64,000 bases of DNA from Paracoccaceae bacterium. Its GTDB lineage: Bacteria > Pseudomonadota > Alphaproteobacteria > Rhodobacterales > Rhodobacteraceae. Location: the NCBI GenBank assembly GCA_024742405.1, contig JANSYP010000003.1:62001-126000 (forward strand), written 5' to 3'. Numbering within the stretch: position 1 is the stretch's first letter; every line of letters begins with the position of its first letter. Below are positions 45,223 through 55,600 of this stretch, in pieces. A program made the translations under genes and the position numbers. A model generated the notes under the pieces. The model was not told the DNA's origin. It ran no database searches and worked only from the letters and a program-made list of their open reading frames with translations.

Positions 45223-46937
45223 GAGCTCAATTCCTTCTGGCCAAGCGGATCCTCGACGGCGGGTCGCGACACTTCGGAGCCGCTCAGGATCATGCGCGCG
45301 GCAGCGACGGCAGCGTCGCGGTACGGCATCAAGATCAGATCGGCCTGCGCGCCGTTCAGGCGGTCCGCTGTATGCGCGCTATGGGCGGCCACGGCGACCT
45401 TGCCCGCAAAACCCAGGTCGCGCGCCGCCCGTAGCAGCGCTTTTCGCGGGTCGTCATGGGTGATCCCGGTGTCATGTTCGGGCACCGCCAGCACCAGCCA
45501 GCGGGCCGATCGCAGCGGAAGATGGGCCAGGAATTCCGGATCTGTCGCGTCGCCGAAGACCACGTCATAGCCGTCGTCGCGGGCGTAGCGCACGGCCTGG
45601 GGGCTGAAATCGACGCCCAGAACCCGCAGACCGCCCTCTTTCAGGGCAGCGCCGATGCCGAGCCCGTAACGCCCCAGCCCGAACAGGATCACGTCGTGGG
45701 GCGTTGCGTTCTGTGGGGCGTCTTCCCTCAAATCGGCCGACGCCCGGCGCTCGAACACACCCAGCAGCGGCTCCAACCGGTCGTAGATCCAGTGCGAGTA
45801 GGTGATCATGTAGGTAGAAGCAGCAATCGTCACGAGGCCGACCAGCGTGACGAGGCCGAGCGCGCTTTCCGGCACGTGCCCTATGCTCACCGCCATTGCC
45901 ATGAAGATCAACGAAAACTCGCTGATCTGAGCGACCGTCATGCCGGCCAGAAAGCTGGTCCGCTTGCGGTACCCCATCGCGCCCATGATCATGAGGACGA
46001 TCAGCGGATTGCCGATCAACACGAAGAGCGACAGCACCAGCGCCGGACCGACGCTCGCCCCCAAAACCGACAGATCCAGCGAGGCCCCCAGAGCGATGAA
46101 GAAGAAGAGCAGGAGGAAATCGCGCAGTGACGCGAGGCGGGAGGCAATGGCCTCGCGAAACGGGGTGGAGGCGAGCGACACGCCCGCGAGCAACCCCCCA
46201 AGCTCCTTACCGAAGCCAAGGTAGTGGCCAAGTGCGGCCAGCAGCGCGGCCCAGCCGATGGCAAAGGACACCAGCAGCTCCGGGGACCGCGACAGCCGCT
46301 CGACTAGTGGATTTGCGGCGTACCGAATGAAGAGCGCAACCGCCCCCAGCATCGCCGCGCCATAGCCGAGCACCTTGAACACATCGCTCAATGCCGCGTC
46401 TCCGGCACCGCCGACGCCGATGGCCGACAGCACGATCATCGCCACCACGACCACAATGTCCTGAACGATCAGAAACCCGAGCGCGATCCGACCATGGAGC
46501 GCGTCGATCTCGCGCTTGTCCGACAGCAGTTTGACGATGATGATCGTGGACGAAAAGGTCAGTGCCACGGCGACATAAAAGGATGTCAGCGGATCCAGAC
46601 CAAGCGCGAGCCCGATCAGAAACCCGAAGACGGTGGTGAAGAGCACCTGACCCAGACCGGTCACCAGCGCGACCGGTCCCAGCGTGCGCACCAGGTTGAA
46701 ATCGAGCTTCAGCCCGACCAGGAACAAGAGCACCGCGATACCAAGCTCGGCCAGCAGGTCGATCTGCTCGTCCGACTGCGCGATATCGAGCACCGACGGT
46801 CCTGCCATGATGCCGACCGCGATGAAACTGACGATCAGCGGTTGACGCAGCAACAACCCGATGAAGCCGACCCCGGCCGCCAACACAAGCAGGGCGGCGA
46901 TTTCATAGAATATGTAGCCTTCGATGGCTTCGGTCAT
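45219..46937 (-). CDS. Kef-type K+/H+ antiporter with TrkA-N domain
   Basis: A 572-residue membrane transporter of the CPA2 family. About 12 helices contain IAVLLFLVGLKLDFNLVRTLG, TFSSTIIIVKLLSDKREIDA and ALGFLIVQDIVVVVAM. A cytoplasmic TrkA-N/RCK nucleotide-binding domain follows (VILFGLGRYGLGIGAALKEGG), then a C-terminal extension. Such proteins exchange K+ or Na+ for H+ and are gated by NAD(H) or glutathione adducts. Cotranscribed with a tandem USP and near a P-type ATPase. The substrate ion cannot be named from sequence. Confidence 0.88.
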   Translation of the reverse strand: MTEAIEGYIFYEIAALLVLAAGVGFIGLLLRQPLIVSFIAVGIMAGPSVLDIAQSDEQIDLLAELGIAVLLFLVGLKLDFNLVRTLGPVALVTGLGQVLFTTVFGFLIGLALGLDPLTSFYVAVALTFSSTIIIVKLLSDKREIDALHGRIALGFLIVQDIVVVVAMIVLSAIGVGGAGDAALSDVFKVLGYGAAMLGAVALFIRYAANPLVERLSRSPELLVSFAIGWAALLAALGHYLGFGKELGGLLAGVSLASTPFREAIASRLASLRDFLLLFFFIALGASLDLSVLGASVGPALVLSLFVLIGNPLIVLMIMGAMGYRKRTSFLAGMTVAQISEFSLIFMAMAVSIGHVPESALGLVTLVGLVTIAASTYMITYSHWIYDRLEPLLGVFERRASADLREDAPQNATPHDVILFGLGRYGLGIGAALKEGGLRVLGVDFSPQAVRYARDDGYDVVFGDATDPEFLAHLPLRSARWLVLAVPEHDTGITHDDPRKALLRAARDLGFAGKVAVAAHSAHTADRLNGAQADLILMPYRDAAVAAARMILSGSEVSRPAVEDPLGQKELSS

Positions 46938-47136
46938 TGCTGGTCATCTCGCAACATGTTGTGGGCTGTGTGTTCCAGCGCCGGGCCTCGGGCACGGCGC
47001 GTCCCGGAACGGTCTTTCGCCGGCGGACAAAAAACGGTGTGGATCGCGTCCCGTCGGGCCACGATAGCGGAACGGTCGCCCTGCTCAACCGCACCTGGAT
47101 GGATGAGTTCGGGGATGCCTCGGGGTCTGTTGCCAC

Positions 47137-49938
47137 TCACGCGGAACTGTTCCCCTTGTTAGAAGAAGCCAGCGCTGGAGACCGGTCGCGACCCGAGCTC
47201 TGTCGGCGCCGCATGACGCGTTTCTCCATTTCCAGGATCAGCAGGAGCGCCGGACCAACTGCCACGATCTGAAGCCCTTGCGCCAAACTGAGGGGGCGCG
47301 TGTCGAAGAACGCTTCCATGAAGGGCGCGTAGGTGAAGAGGAACTGAAGAACGGTGACCGCGGCGATGGCGATCAGTACTGGCCGGGTGCCGAGCATGGC
47401 GCGCAATGACAGAGAGGGGCTGTTCAGAAAACGTACCGAGAAGAGGTAGAAGATCTCCATCACCACGAGCGTGTTCACCGCCATCGTGCGCGCCACTTCG
47501 AGGCTCTCGCCCTGCGCCTGGGCCAGCAGGAACATCCCGAAGATCCCCGCCGAAAAGAGCAGCGACACGAACGCCACGCGCCAGAGCACGAAGCCCGACA
47601 GGATCGCGTCGTCGGCCGGGCGCGGCGGACGGCGCATGATGCCCGGCTCGGAAGTCTCAAAGGCCAGCGCCATGGCCAGAACGACCGAACTGACCATGTT
47701 CACCCACAGGATCTGAACCGGCGTGATTGGCAGGGTCAGCCCCAGCAGAAGCGCCGCGATCAGCGCCAGGGCCTCGCCGCCATTCACGGGCAGTAGAAAG
47801 AGTATCGCCTTCTTGAGATTGTCATAGACGGTCCGTCCCGCCTTGATCGCCGCGGTGATTGTGGCGAAATTGTCGTCGGCCAGGACGATCTCGGCCGCCT
47901 CCTTGGCCGCTTCGGTCCCGGTGCGGCCCATGGCGATACCGATGTCCGCACGCTTCAGAGCCGGGGCATCATTGACGCCGTCGCCGGTCATCGCGACGGC
48001 TTGCCCACGCGCCTGGAGCGCCTCAACGAGCCGAAGCTTGTGCTCCGGGCTGGTGCGCGCGAAAACGTCGACCCGAACGGCGCGCTCCTGCAACGCTTGG
48101 GCGTCGAGGTCGTCGATCTCGGCGCCGGTCAGCACGTCGGCGGCATTTTCCAGACCGAGCTGGCGGGCGATGGCCGAGGCGGTCCCGGCGTGGTCCCCGG
48201 TGATCATCTTCACCCTTATCCCCGCGCTCCGGCACTCGGCCACCGCGGCGACGGCCTCGTCACGCGGCGGGTCGATCAGCCCAACAAGGCCCAGCAGGGT
48301 CAGGCCGGCCTCGACATCGTCAAAGGCAAGGTTCCGGGCATCCGGCGCCGCGGCACGCGTGGCAATGGCCAGCACCCTCTGCCCGCGCGCCGCAATCTCA
48401 TCGGCGCGCATATGCCAGTAGTCCGGGTCGAGCGGCCGCTCGCCGTCCTCGTCCCCATGCTCGAACGCGCACATCCCGATGATCCGTTCGGGCGCGCCTT
48501 TGACATGAATGGCGGCAGACCCGGAATGGTCGTGATGCAGGGTGGCCATGAAACGGTGAACCGCGTCGAAGGGGATCGCGTCGGTCTGAGGATTGGACTG
48601 CCGCACCGCGCGCGCGTCGAGACCGGCCTTGCAGGCAAAGGTGATCAGCGCTCCTTCCATCGGATCGCCCTGAACGGTCCAGTCCCCGTCGGTATTCACC
48701 AGTTCAGCGTCGTTGCAAAGCAGCGCGCCCATCGCCAGGTCCGACAGCAGCGGATGGGCATCGCGCGAGATGTCGCGCCCTTCAAGGGTGATCGTTCCGT
48801 GGGGCGCATAACCGGCCCCGCCCACGGAAAAGAGGTTCTTCGACGTCGCCACGGCAGCGACGGTCATCTCGTTTCGCGTGAGGGTCCCGGTCTTGTCGGT
48901 GCAGATTACCGAAACCGATCCCAGCGCCTCGATCGCGGGCAGACGTCGTACGATCGCATGCCGCTGTGCCATGCCCTGCACACCGATCGCGAGAGTCACG
49001 GTGAGAATTGCCGGCAAGCCTTCGGGGATTGCCGCGACCGATAGACCGACGACCGCCATAAAGAGCTCGCTGAACGGCATCCCGGCAACGAAATAGCCAA
49101 AGCCAAGGATCAGCACGGCAAGCGCAAGGATGGCGCCGGTGATACGCTTCGCGAAGATCTCCATCTGTTTCAAAAGCGGCGTCGTGACAGTCTCGACCGT
49201 CGTCAGCAGCCCGCTGATCCGCCCGATCTCGGTCTCGTCCGCCGTCGCAACGACGACGCCACGGCCCGTGCCGGCCGCGACGAGCGAACCACTGAAGACC
49301 ATGGAGCGCCGGTCGCCCAGTGCAGCACCCTCGGCAACGGGCGCTGTCGCCTTTTCGACGGCAACGGACTCCCCGGTCAACACCGCCTCCTGGATGCGCA
49401 GCCCGTAGGCTGCAGTCAGCCGCAGGTCGGCAGGCACCCGGTCGCCCGGTTCCAGCAGAACCATGTCGCCCGGAACGAGCGTATCCGCCGGGACGGTTGC
49501 CCGCCGCCCCTGGCGCAGCACCTGGGCATCAGGCGCCAGCATGTCCCGGATCGCCGACAGCGCCTCCTCGGCGCGACCCTCTTGCACGAAGCCAATCACG
49601 GCATTGACCACGACGACGGCGAGGATAACGCCGGTATCGACGAAATGCCCAAGCATCGCCGTGACGGCCGCGGCGGCGAGCAAGACGTAGATCAGCAGGT
49701 TTTGGAACTGCCGCAGGAAGCGCGCGAACGGACCGGCGGGCGGCGCTTCGGGCAAACGGTTGGGACCGTAGGTCTGAAGCCGCTGCGCGGCTTCGGGGCC
49801 CGGCAATCCATCAGGACCGACGCCCAGCGCTCCCAGCACGTCATCGACCGGTCGGGCATGCCACACCGCGCCTGCGTTCGAAACCGGAACCGGATCGGCC
49901 ACAGCGCCCAGGTGTCTGCCGGAGATCGGTCGCGTCAT
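47137..49938 (-). CDS. P2-type cation-transporting ATPase
   Basis: A 933-residue P-type ATPase. TGES (actuator) is at 188-191, PEGL in helix 4 at 305-308, the phosphorylated Asp is Asp348 in ICTDKTGTLTRNE, and TGDGVNDAPALKRADIGIAMG is the hinge. It starts at ATG; an in-frame upstream extension has no protein character and is rejected. PEGL places it with Ca2+/Na+-type P2 pumps (MgtA-excluded). In helix 6 the usual DGLPA-like ligands are replaced by WVNMVSSVVLAMALAFE, so the ion is uncertain. It ends with an Arg/Ser-rich tail. It may handle Na+, K+ or Ca2+. Confidence 0.9.
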   Translation of the reverse strand: MTRPISGRHLGAVADPVPVSNAGAVWHARPVDDVLGALGVGPDGLPGPEAAQRLQTYGPNRLPEAPPAGPFARFLRQFQNLLIYVLLAAAAVTAMLGHFVDTGVILAVVVVNAVIGFVQEGRAEEALSAIRDMLAPDAQVLRQGRRATVPADTLVPGDMVLLEPGDRVPADLRLTAAYGLRIQEAVLTGESVAVEKATAPVAEGAALGDRRSMVFSGSLVAAGTGRGVVVATADETEIGRISGLLTTVETVTTPLLKQMEIFAKRITGAILALAVLILGFGYFVAGMPFSELFMAVVGLSVAAIPEGLPAILTVTLAIGVQGMAQRHAIVRRLPAIEALGSVSVICTDKTGTLTRNEMTVAAVATSKNLFSVGGAGYAPHGTITLEGRDISRDAHPLLSDLAMGALLCNDAELVNTDGDWTVQGDPMEGALITFACKAGLDARAVRQSNPQTDAIPFDAVHRFMATLHHDHSGSAAIHVKGAPERIIGMCAFEHGDEDGERPLDPDYWHMRADEIAARGQRVLAIATRAAAPDARNLAFDDVEAGLTLLGLVGLIDPPRDEAVAAVAECRSAGIRVKMITGDHAGTASAIARQLGLENAADVLTGAEIDDLDAQALQERAVRVDVFARTSPEHKLRLVEALQARGQAVAMTGDGVNDAPALKRADIGIAMGRTGTEAAKEAAEIVLADDNFATITAAIKAGRTVYDNLKKAILFLLPVNGGEALALIAALLLGLTLPITPVQILWVNMVSSVVLAMALAFETSEPGIMRRPPRPADDAILSGFVLWRVAFVSLLFSAGIFGMFLLAQAQGESLEVARTMAVNTLVVMEIFYLFSVRFLNSPSLSLRAMLGTRPVLIAIAAVTVLQFLFTYAPFMEAFFDTRPLSLAQGLQIVAVGPALLLILEMEKRVMRRRQSSGRDRSPALASSNKGNSSA

Positions 49939-50132
49939 GGCGTCGAGGGTCGGTGTTTTCGGGTCAGGCCGACCGTGCGTCGGACGCGTCCGGAAGCACC
50001 AGCATTCCGGTGCCGCGCCACGAGCCGGAAGTCCGTTCCGCGTTTTGCCACGCGCAACCCCTGATTGTGGATCCGGAACGGTGCATGGGGGACGCGCATC
50101 TTGTGATGGCCGGTGCTGTTGAGTGTCGTCAT
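49935..50132 (-). CDS. Possible small basic protein coupled to the P-type ATPase
   Basis: A 65-codon frame starting ATG and ending in TGA that overlaps the ATPase start as ATGA. The product (MTTLNSTGHHKMRVPHAPFR then basic) has no known family and a mixed codon pattern. The exact ATGA junction is the main argument for coding. A leader peptide for translational coupling or a chance frame are alternatives. Confidence 0.3.
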   Translation of the reverse strand: MTTLNSTGHHKMRVPHAPFRIHNQGLRVAKRGTDFRLVARHRNAGASGRVRRTVGLTRKHRPSTP

Positions 50133-50408
50133 GAGTGGCTTTTCGGCATGAGGGACCCCTCTTGCCGGCACACCGGAGATCGTGAGCGCCCGGAAAAGAG
50201 ACCAACTATATGCTTCAGATATGAACCGGATCCCATGATCGCCAGAGGCGCGCCGCGCTTCTGATCGGTATAGTGCGGAGGTGCGTCGATTTGGACATGG
50301 TCCGCGCACGATCCGGAACGGTTTCCGGGGTTTTCCAGGGCTTTTCCCCATCAAACACCGACAGAACACCCGAACCGCGACTCTCAAGCAAGCGGTCTGT
50401 CCGCACCC
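50133..50408. other. Spacer between LytTR gene and ATPase gene
   Basis: Upstream of the ATPase gene and downstream of the LytTR gene, this gap holds a CCGGAA/TTCCGG hairpin at 50313-50328 that could end the LytTR transcript, but with no T tract on the minus strand. The ATPase promoter should lie here; no clear elements were identified. Confidence 0.35.
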
Positions 50409-51194
50409 TCACTGACCCCGGAGCGCGGCCCGCACCGCCTTGCGATAAGCGCGTCCAACGGGCACCTGCTGGCCGTCGCGCAACGTGATGACCTGCGTCC
50501 CCTCGCGATGCTCCAGGCGGGTGATCCAGCGCCGAGCGACCCACCAGGACCGGTGAACGCGCAGGCCGTACCCGCCGAGTTCGGCTGTCGCATCCGTCAG
50601 GCTCGTGCGGATCAGGGATCGCCCCATGGGTGTCTGCGCGAGGACATAGTGGTCCTGCGAGTGCAGCAGGATCAGGTCACTTCCGATCTGGTCTGGAAGC
50701 CTGTTGAGCCAGGCGGGCCGGGCCTCGACCGCCCCATCAGAAACCGGCCCCGGTTGCCGTGCCTCGAGAACCTCGTAGATCACCGCAACGACCGTCGAGA
50801 TCGCTGCCACCGAGGGCAGCAGCTCAAGCATGCCTGCAGGGATCGATGTGCCAAACGTAACCGCGTTTGCAAGACCGACGAGGATCGAAACCGGAAGGCT
50901 CGCGGCAAGTCCGCCCAGACCGGCAGCATGCATCGGCCGGGCGCCACGGTCTTCGGCGAGACTCGCGACCGTCATCGACGTCACGACTCCCAGCCAGAAG
51001 GTCAAAACGCCCAGCACCGACCAATAGACCAGTCGGCCTGCAAGCGGCAGCGCGTCATAGGTGCCGAAGGGCCCGCCAAGACCCAGCAACACCACAACGC
51101 CGGCGAACACAGCCCAGAACCGCGGTCTGGAGGCCAGACCGACTGCCTCCCGCACTGCGACACCCAGCGCGCTGTCGTTCACGGCAATTGCCAT
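50409..51194 (-). CDS. Membrane-anchored LytTR DNA-binding regulator
   Basis: A 261-residue protein. Four predicted helices (about 20-145; e.g. FWAVFAGVVVLLGLGGPF and MLELLPSVAAISTVVAVIYE) precede a C-terminal LytTR domain with DLILLHSQDHYVLAQTPMG, LGGYGLRVHRSWWVARRWI and RDGQQVPVGRAYRKAV. It is a transmembrane transcription factor of the kind found beside small operons in Rhodobacterales and sphingomonads. It faces the serine hydrolase gene with 89 bp between them, so its likely target is that gene or itself. Confidence 0.86.
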   Translation of the reverse strand: MAIAVNDSALGVAVREAVGLASRPRFWAVFAGVVVLLGLGGPFGTYDALPLAGRLVYWSVLGVLTFWLGVVTSMTVASLAEDRGARPMHAAGLGGLAASLPVSILVGLANAVTFGTSIPAGMLELLPSVAAISTVVAVIYEVLEARQPGPVSDGAVEARPAWLNRLPDQIGSDLILLHSQDHYVLAQTPMGRSLIRTSLTDATAELGGYGLRVHRSWWVARRWITRLEHREGTQVITLRDGQQVPVGRAYRKAVRAALRGQ

Positions 51195-51283
51195 GTCGTT
51201 GGCGCCATTTCGGTTCCGTCCGGCATATCGCGATCCTATCTTGGCACTGCTTCCGGCAAAAGACGAAGAAGGAGACCAACGCG

Positions 51284-52492
51284 GTGGCAAGACGTGTCTT
51301 CCGGATCGGAGCCGGCCTGCTGTGCGTCCTGATCCTTGCGGGCGGGGCCGGGTTTCTGTGGCTTCGCACCTCGCCTTACTGGGCTGGGATCACGCTCTTT
51401 TCCGAGGCGAACCGGGTAGAGAATTTCCGCGCGATGGATCAGGTATTCCCGTCGCGAGACATAGTTGCCGGGAGCGACCCGTGGCTCCTGGCGGTCGAAC
51501 GGCGCCCCTTGCCGGAGAGCTATCAGTTCGCGGGCCAGCGTCGGTCCGTCGCGGCGTTTCTCGATACAACGGTGACCACGGGCCTTTTGGTTCTCAAAGA
51601 CGGCGTGATCGTTCACGAAGAGTACCGCTTGGGCGCGGACGCAACATCGCGCTTCACCTCATGGTCGATGGCCAAATCGGTCCTGTCCGCACTTGTCGGG
51701 ATCGCGCTCGAAGAGGGGTATATCGAGAGCCTCGAAGACCCGCTTGACCGATACCTGCCGGCTTTGGCCCGATCCGGCTACGCGGGCGTGACCATCGAAG
51801 AGGCGCTGACGATGTCCTCCGGCGTGGCGTTCGACGAGGACTATAACAACCCGATGTCGGACGTGAACCGGCTTTTCTTCACCCTCGCGGCTGGTACTCC
51901 GATGGACGACACCATTGCCGACCTGCCACGGATGCGACCGCCGGGCACCTACAATGACTATATCAGTTCCGACAGTATCGCCCTGGGCCTGATGCTGGAG
52001 GCCGCCACGGGCTTGCCCAACGAGCGCTACCTCGAAACGCGCCTCTGGGATCCCATGGGGGCCGAAGACGACGCGTATTGGAATACCGGTCGCACGGGTC
52101 CGGTACTGCCGTTTTGCTGCTTGAACGCGACCTTGCGCGACTATGCCCGGCTAGGCTTGTTGTTTCTGGAGGGCGGCGCGCGGGAAGGCGTCCAGATCGT
52201 CCCGCGGGACTGGGTCGAGAGGTCCACGCGACCGAGCGCACCGCGCCTTGAACCCGGAGAGAACCCCGCTTCCTTCTGGACCTTCGGCTACGGCTACCAC
52301 TGGTGGATTCCCGAAGACCCGCAGGAGGAGTTTTTGGCCATCGGCATCTGGGGGCAATACATCTATGTCGACAGGACACGCGCGGTGGTCATCGTCAAAA
52401 CCAGCGCTGACTATGACTTCGACGTACGAGATCATGAAAGCGTGGCGGTCTTTCGTGCGATCGCCGCGTCGCTTGACCGGCAGTCGAAATGA
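51284..52492 (+). CDS. Membrane-anchored serine hydrolase, beta-lactamase/class C-like
   Basis: A 402-residue protein of the beta-lactamase/esterase (S12) family. GTG start with AAGGAGACC at ideal spacing; a longer in-frame extension is rejected because it crosses the LytTR gene. An N-terminal membrane helix (FRIGAGLLCVLILAGGAGFLWL) anchors a periplasmic domain. The catalytic S-x-x-K is SMAK at residues 128-131, followed by YNDYISSDSIALGL in the Tyr-x-Ser position and a WTFGYGYHWW region. Probable esterase or D-alanyl peptidase-like activity; there is no basis to call it a resistance enzyme. Confidence 0.85.
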   Translation: MARRVFRIGAGLLCVLILAGGAGFLWLRTSPYWAGITLFSEANRVENFRAMDQVFPSRDIVAGSDPWLLAVERRPLPESYQFAGQRRSVAAFLDTTVTTGLLVLKDGVIVHEEYRLGADATSRFTSWSMAKSVLSALVGIALEEGYIESLEDPLDRYLPALARSGYAGVTIEEALTMSSGVAFDEDYNNPMSDVNRLFFTLAAGTPMDDTIADLPRMRPPGTYNDYISSDSIALGLMLEAATGLPNERYLETRLWDPMGAEDDAYWNTGRTGPVLPFCCLNATLRDYARLGLLFLEGGAREGVQIVPRDWVERSTRPSAPRLEPGENPASFWTFGYGYHWWIPEDPQEEFLAIGIWGQYIYVDRTRAVVIVKTSADYDFDVRDHESVAVFRAIAASLDRQSK

Positions 52493-52653
52493 TCGCCTTC
52501 GAGCATCATCCCGCGATCATCACATAGGTGGCGCGGCAAGACTCGGCACCATGCTGGTTCGGCGCGCGACACGAACGACCCAGGGGCTGCAGAACGACCA
52601 ATGACCTACCGCGCCAGAGCAGTGCCTCATCGGCGCCTAACCTGTTTGTGCCG

Positions 52654-55600
52654 TCACATCGGATTGCGGTCCCGGGCAAGCTCGCTGGATGGCCCGGTAT
52701 CGGCGCGTTCGATGGTATAAAACATATTGGCACGCACCTTCTCGAATATGCTTTGCACACGATCCCGCCCGGGCCACTGAACCTCGACCCTGTCGATCTG
52801 CGCCGCATCGCCAACGCCGAAATGCAGCTCGTAGGGCGCGCTCGCCAGGAAACCACCGCCGGCCCGCATTTCCTGAAATTGGCGCACACCGTTTGCAGTG
52901 ACAAAAACCTTGGCACCGACAGCGCGGCTGTTCGCGTCCGGCGCCGCCAGCCGAATGCTGACGAAGTTGCTCTCGGGATGGCCCCGGAAGTTGTTTCGAT
53001 AGAGCAGAGGGCGCCCCTGGTGATTACTCACCAGAATGTCGATGTCCCCGTCGCGGTCGTAGTCGAAGCACACGACGGCGCGGCCGGAGTCTCGGTCGGT
53101 CACCCCAAGTTCGGCCGCACGCTCCGTGAATGTCCCGTCGCGGTTGGACATGAACAGCAGGCTCGGCGTCTTCTCGAACTCCGCCATGATGCGCTTGAGC
53201 TGGTGGTACACGCGCGGGCCGCCAAGCGCCGGCGCCATCTCGGGCAACAGATCGAACCCGGTCGCGTGAAAGAGATCAGGCCAGGAATCATTTTTGAAAT
53301 CGGCAAAACACGCGCCCCAGCCCCAATAGCCTTCGGTCACGCCGGCCGCCCCGGCAATCTCTGCAAAGGCCCCCCCATCGTTGCGGTAGAGCTTGTTGCC
53401 AGAAACCCCCCAGTTTCCTTCTGCGACGCCGTCGGGATCCCAGACGCTTGTCACGAACCAGTCCAAATCGCCGTCATTGTCATAGTCGGCAACGGCGGCG
53501 CCCATTCCATTCTCGTCGGAGATCACCGTCCTGTCGGTACGGCGATTGAAAGTCCCGAGCCCGGAATTCGCGAACACCTCGCTGTTCTCGAAATCCGCCG
53601 CGACCAACAGATCCGGCGCGCCGTCCAGATCGACATCGCTGAAAATGCTTGTGAAGGTGAAGTCGGATTTTCCGGTGAAGTCCGCGAGCCCCGAATCCGC
53701 ATCGGCAGGGACAAAAACCGGCCCGTTCTCGGTCTGATCCTGGCGCCACAGGTGATTGGGCGGCGCCCCCCCGATACCGGCACCGCGCCAATGGGTCGAG
53801 ACACCATCGAGATCGCCGTCGAGATCATAGTCGCCGAACGCTATCGACCAACTGGTGCCGATGGCGGTGAACCCGGCATCGGGCCAAAGCTCGAACCGTT
53901 CGTTGCCGACATTTCGATACACGGTCGGGTGTTCCGCGGCTTCGGGTCCGACCTCACGGCCAGCGATCGAGGGCAGATCGGGATGCACGATGTTCGTCAC
54001 GACCGCGTCGAGGGTTCCGTCGCCATCAAGATCCACCAGTGTGACCCCGTTGGAAAACTCCCTTTCGGTCAGTCCCCAGGCCTCCGAGACGTCGGTAAAA
54101 CGCCCACTCGGCTGGTTCAGATAGAGCTTGTCCGGCGTCGTATCACCCGTCGGCAAGTAGATGTCCGGAAGGCAGTCGCCATTGACATCCCCGACTGCAA
54201 TTCCGCCGGTGAACAGAACCCGCTGGGCATGCCGCGCGGAATAAAGCGACCAGGACAGTGCATGCCGGCCGGACAGTCCGACATCGAGACCAACCTCGTC
54301 AAAACCCGCGCTGCCGCTGCCGGGTGACGGCGGCGCGGTGGCGCACTGAATGCTGAGCGTCGCCGGCACGTCCGTCAGCGCGGAATCAGCAACCCGGCCC
54401 GAGCGCGCGAGGCGACCGTCCACGGGGACGGCTTCGGGCGTCTGTGTCCCGTGGTCAGTATCAAACGCGCCGAAGGTCGCCTCAAGGCGGTGCGCATCGG
54501 GTGGCGCGCCTTTGGGCAGCCACCGGGACAGACAGGCGCGATCCTCCATGCACGGATCGGTCAGAGTTTCGAGGAACGCCGCCAGTGCGCGCACGTCCCG
54601 GTCCCCTAGGGCAAGGTCGCGGGGCAGCGCGCTTGTGCCGGTTTCCCAGGCCCGCTCGAGGGCGGACAACGCGTCCTCGGTGAGCCGCGGGCTTGCAGCG
54701 TAGCGCGCGGCAAAGGGGGCCAGTTGCGGATTGTCAGCGAAGGAGAAATCGAACTCTGCAATCGACCCGGCGGGATCGATGTGATGGGCGATCATCCGCT
54801 CCAGTGTCAGGAACGCGCCGGTATGTCCGTAAGGCGCCGTCATCGCGATATTGAGCAGGGAGGGCGTACGAAACCGGTAGCGGTCCGCCTCCATCTGCGT
54901 GACGTGCCGGCGCCCATAGTCCGCGCCATCCGCCTGAATCCCGCGGCCAAACTGCGGCACGGCGATGTTGTGAAATCCCTCGTCGGTGAAGAGCGGCGGC
55001 GCATGGCAGTGCACGCACCCGGCGCCGCCGTCGCCCGGTGCGGCAAAGAAAAGCCGCGCGCCTTCCTTCGCCTCGGGGTTCAGCGCATCGGCAGCCCCCC
55101 GCACATAGTCGAACCAGGGCGCGTCCACTGTCAGCTTCGAGGACTGATAGGCCGACAGCGCTTTCTGGATGTTGGGAAACGTGATCGCGTCGGTTGCGGT
55201 CGGCCCGACGCCCATCCCGAACGCGGCCTCAAAGCGCGGCACCCAACCCGCGCCGGCCTCTGTTTCGGCATAGTCCTTCAGGCGCGCGGCCAGCGCGTCG
55301 CGCACGGCATCGTTGGTGGCGCCGGCCAATGCGCCGAAACCCGCCATCTCCTGGGGCGAGATCACGGGAAAGCGCGCCTGCGTCGCAAGCAGATCGAGAC
55401 CCGCGTTCGGATCGGCCTGGGCAAAAATGCTGTCCGGTGTGCGCTGGGACGGCCCGGCACCGCCGCCGGGGTAGCCGTCGAGTACGAAGAGGCGGCCGTC
55501 GGTGAAGAGCGTCGTCTCTAGCAGACCCGTGTTGAAGATCGTGGGCGTGTGGCGTGGAAGGTTCGGGGCGCCATCGGCCTTGCGATCCTTGGACGCCTGC

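Noticed and set aside
49939-50205. An N-terminal extension of the P-type ATPase to 1022 residues
   Set aside because: The extra residues are basic and unstructured and lack resemblance to ATPase N-termini; the internal ATG gives the normal length.
51284-52492. A beta-lactamase resistance gene
   Set aside because: SxxK is present, but the protein is membrane-anchored and of the general S12 esterase type; nothing points to antibiotic hydrolysis.
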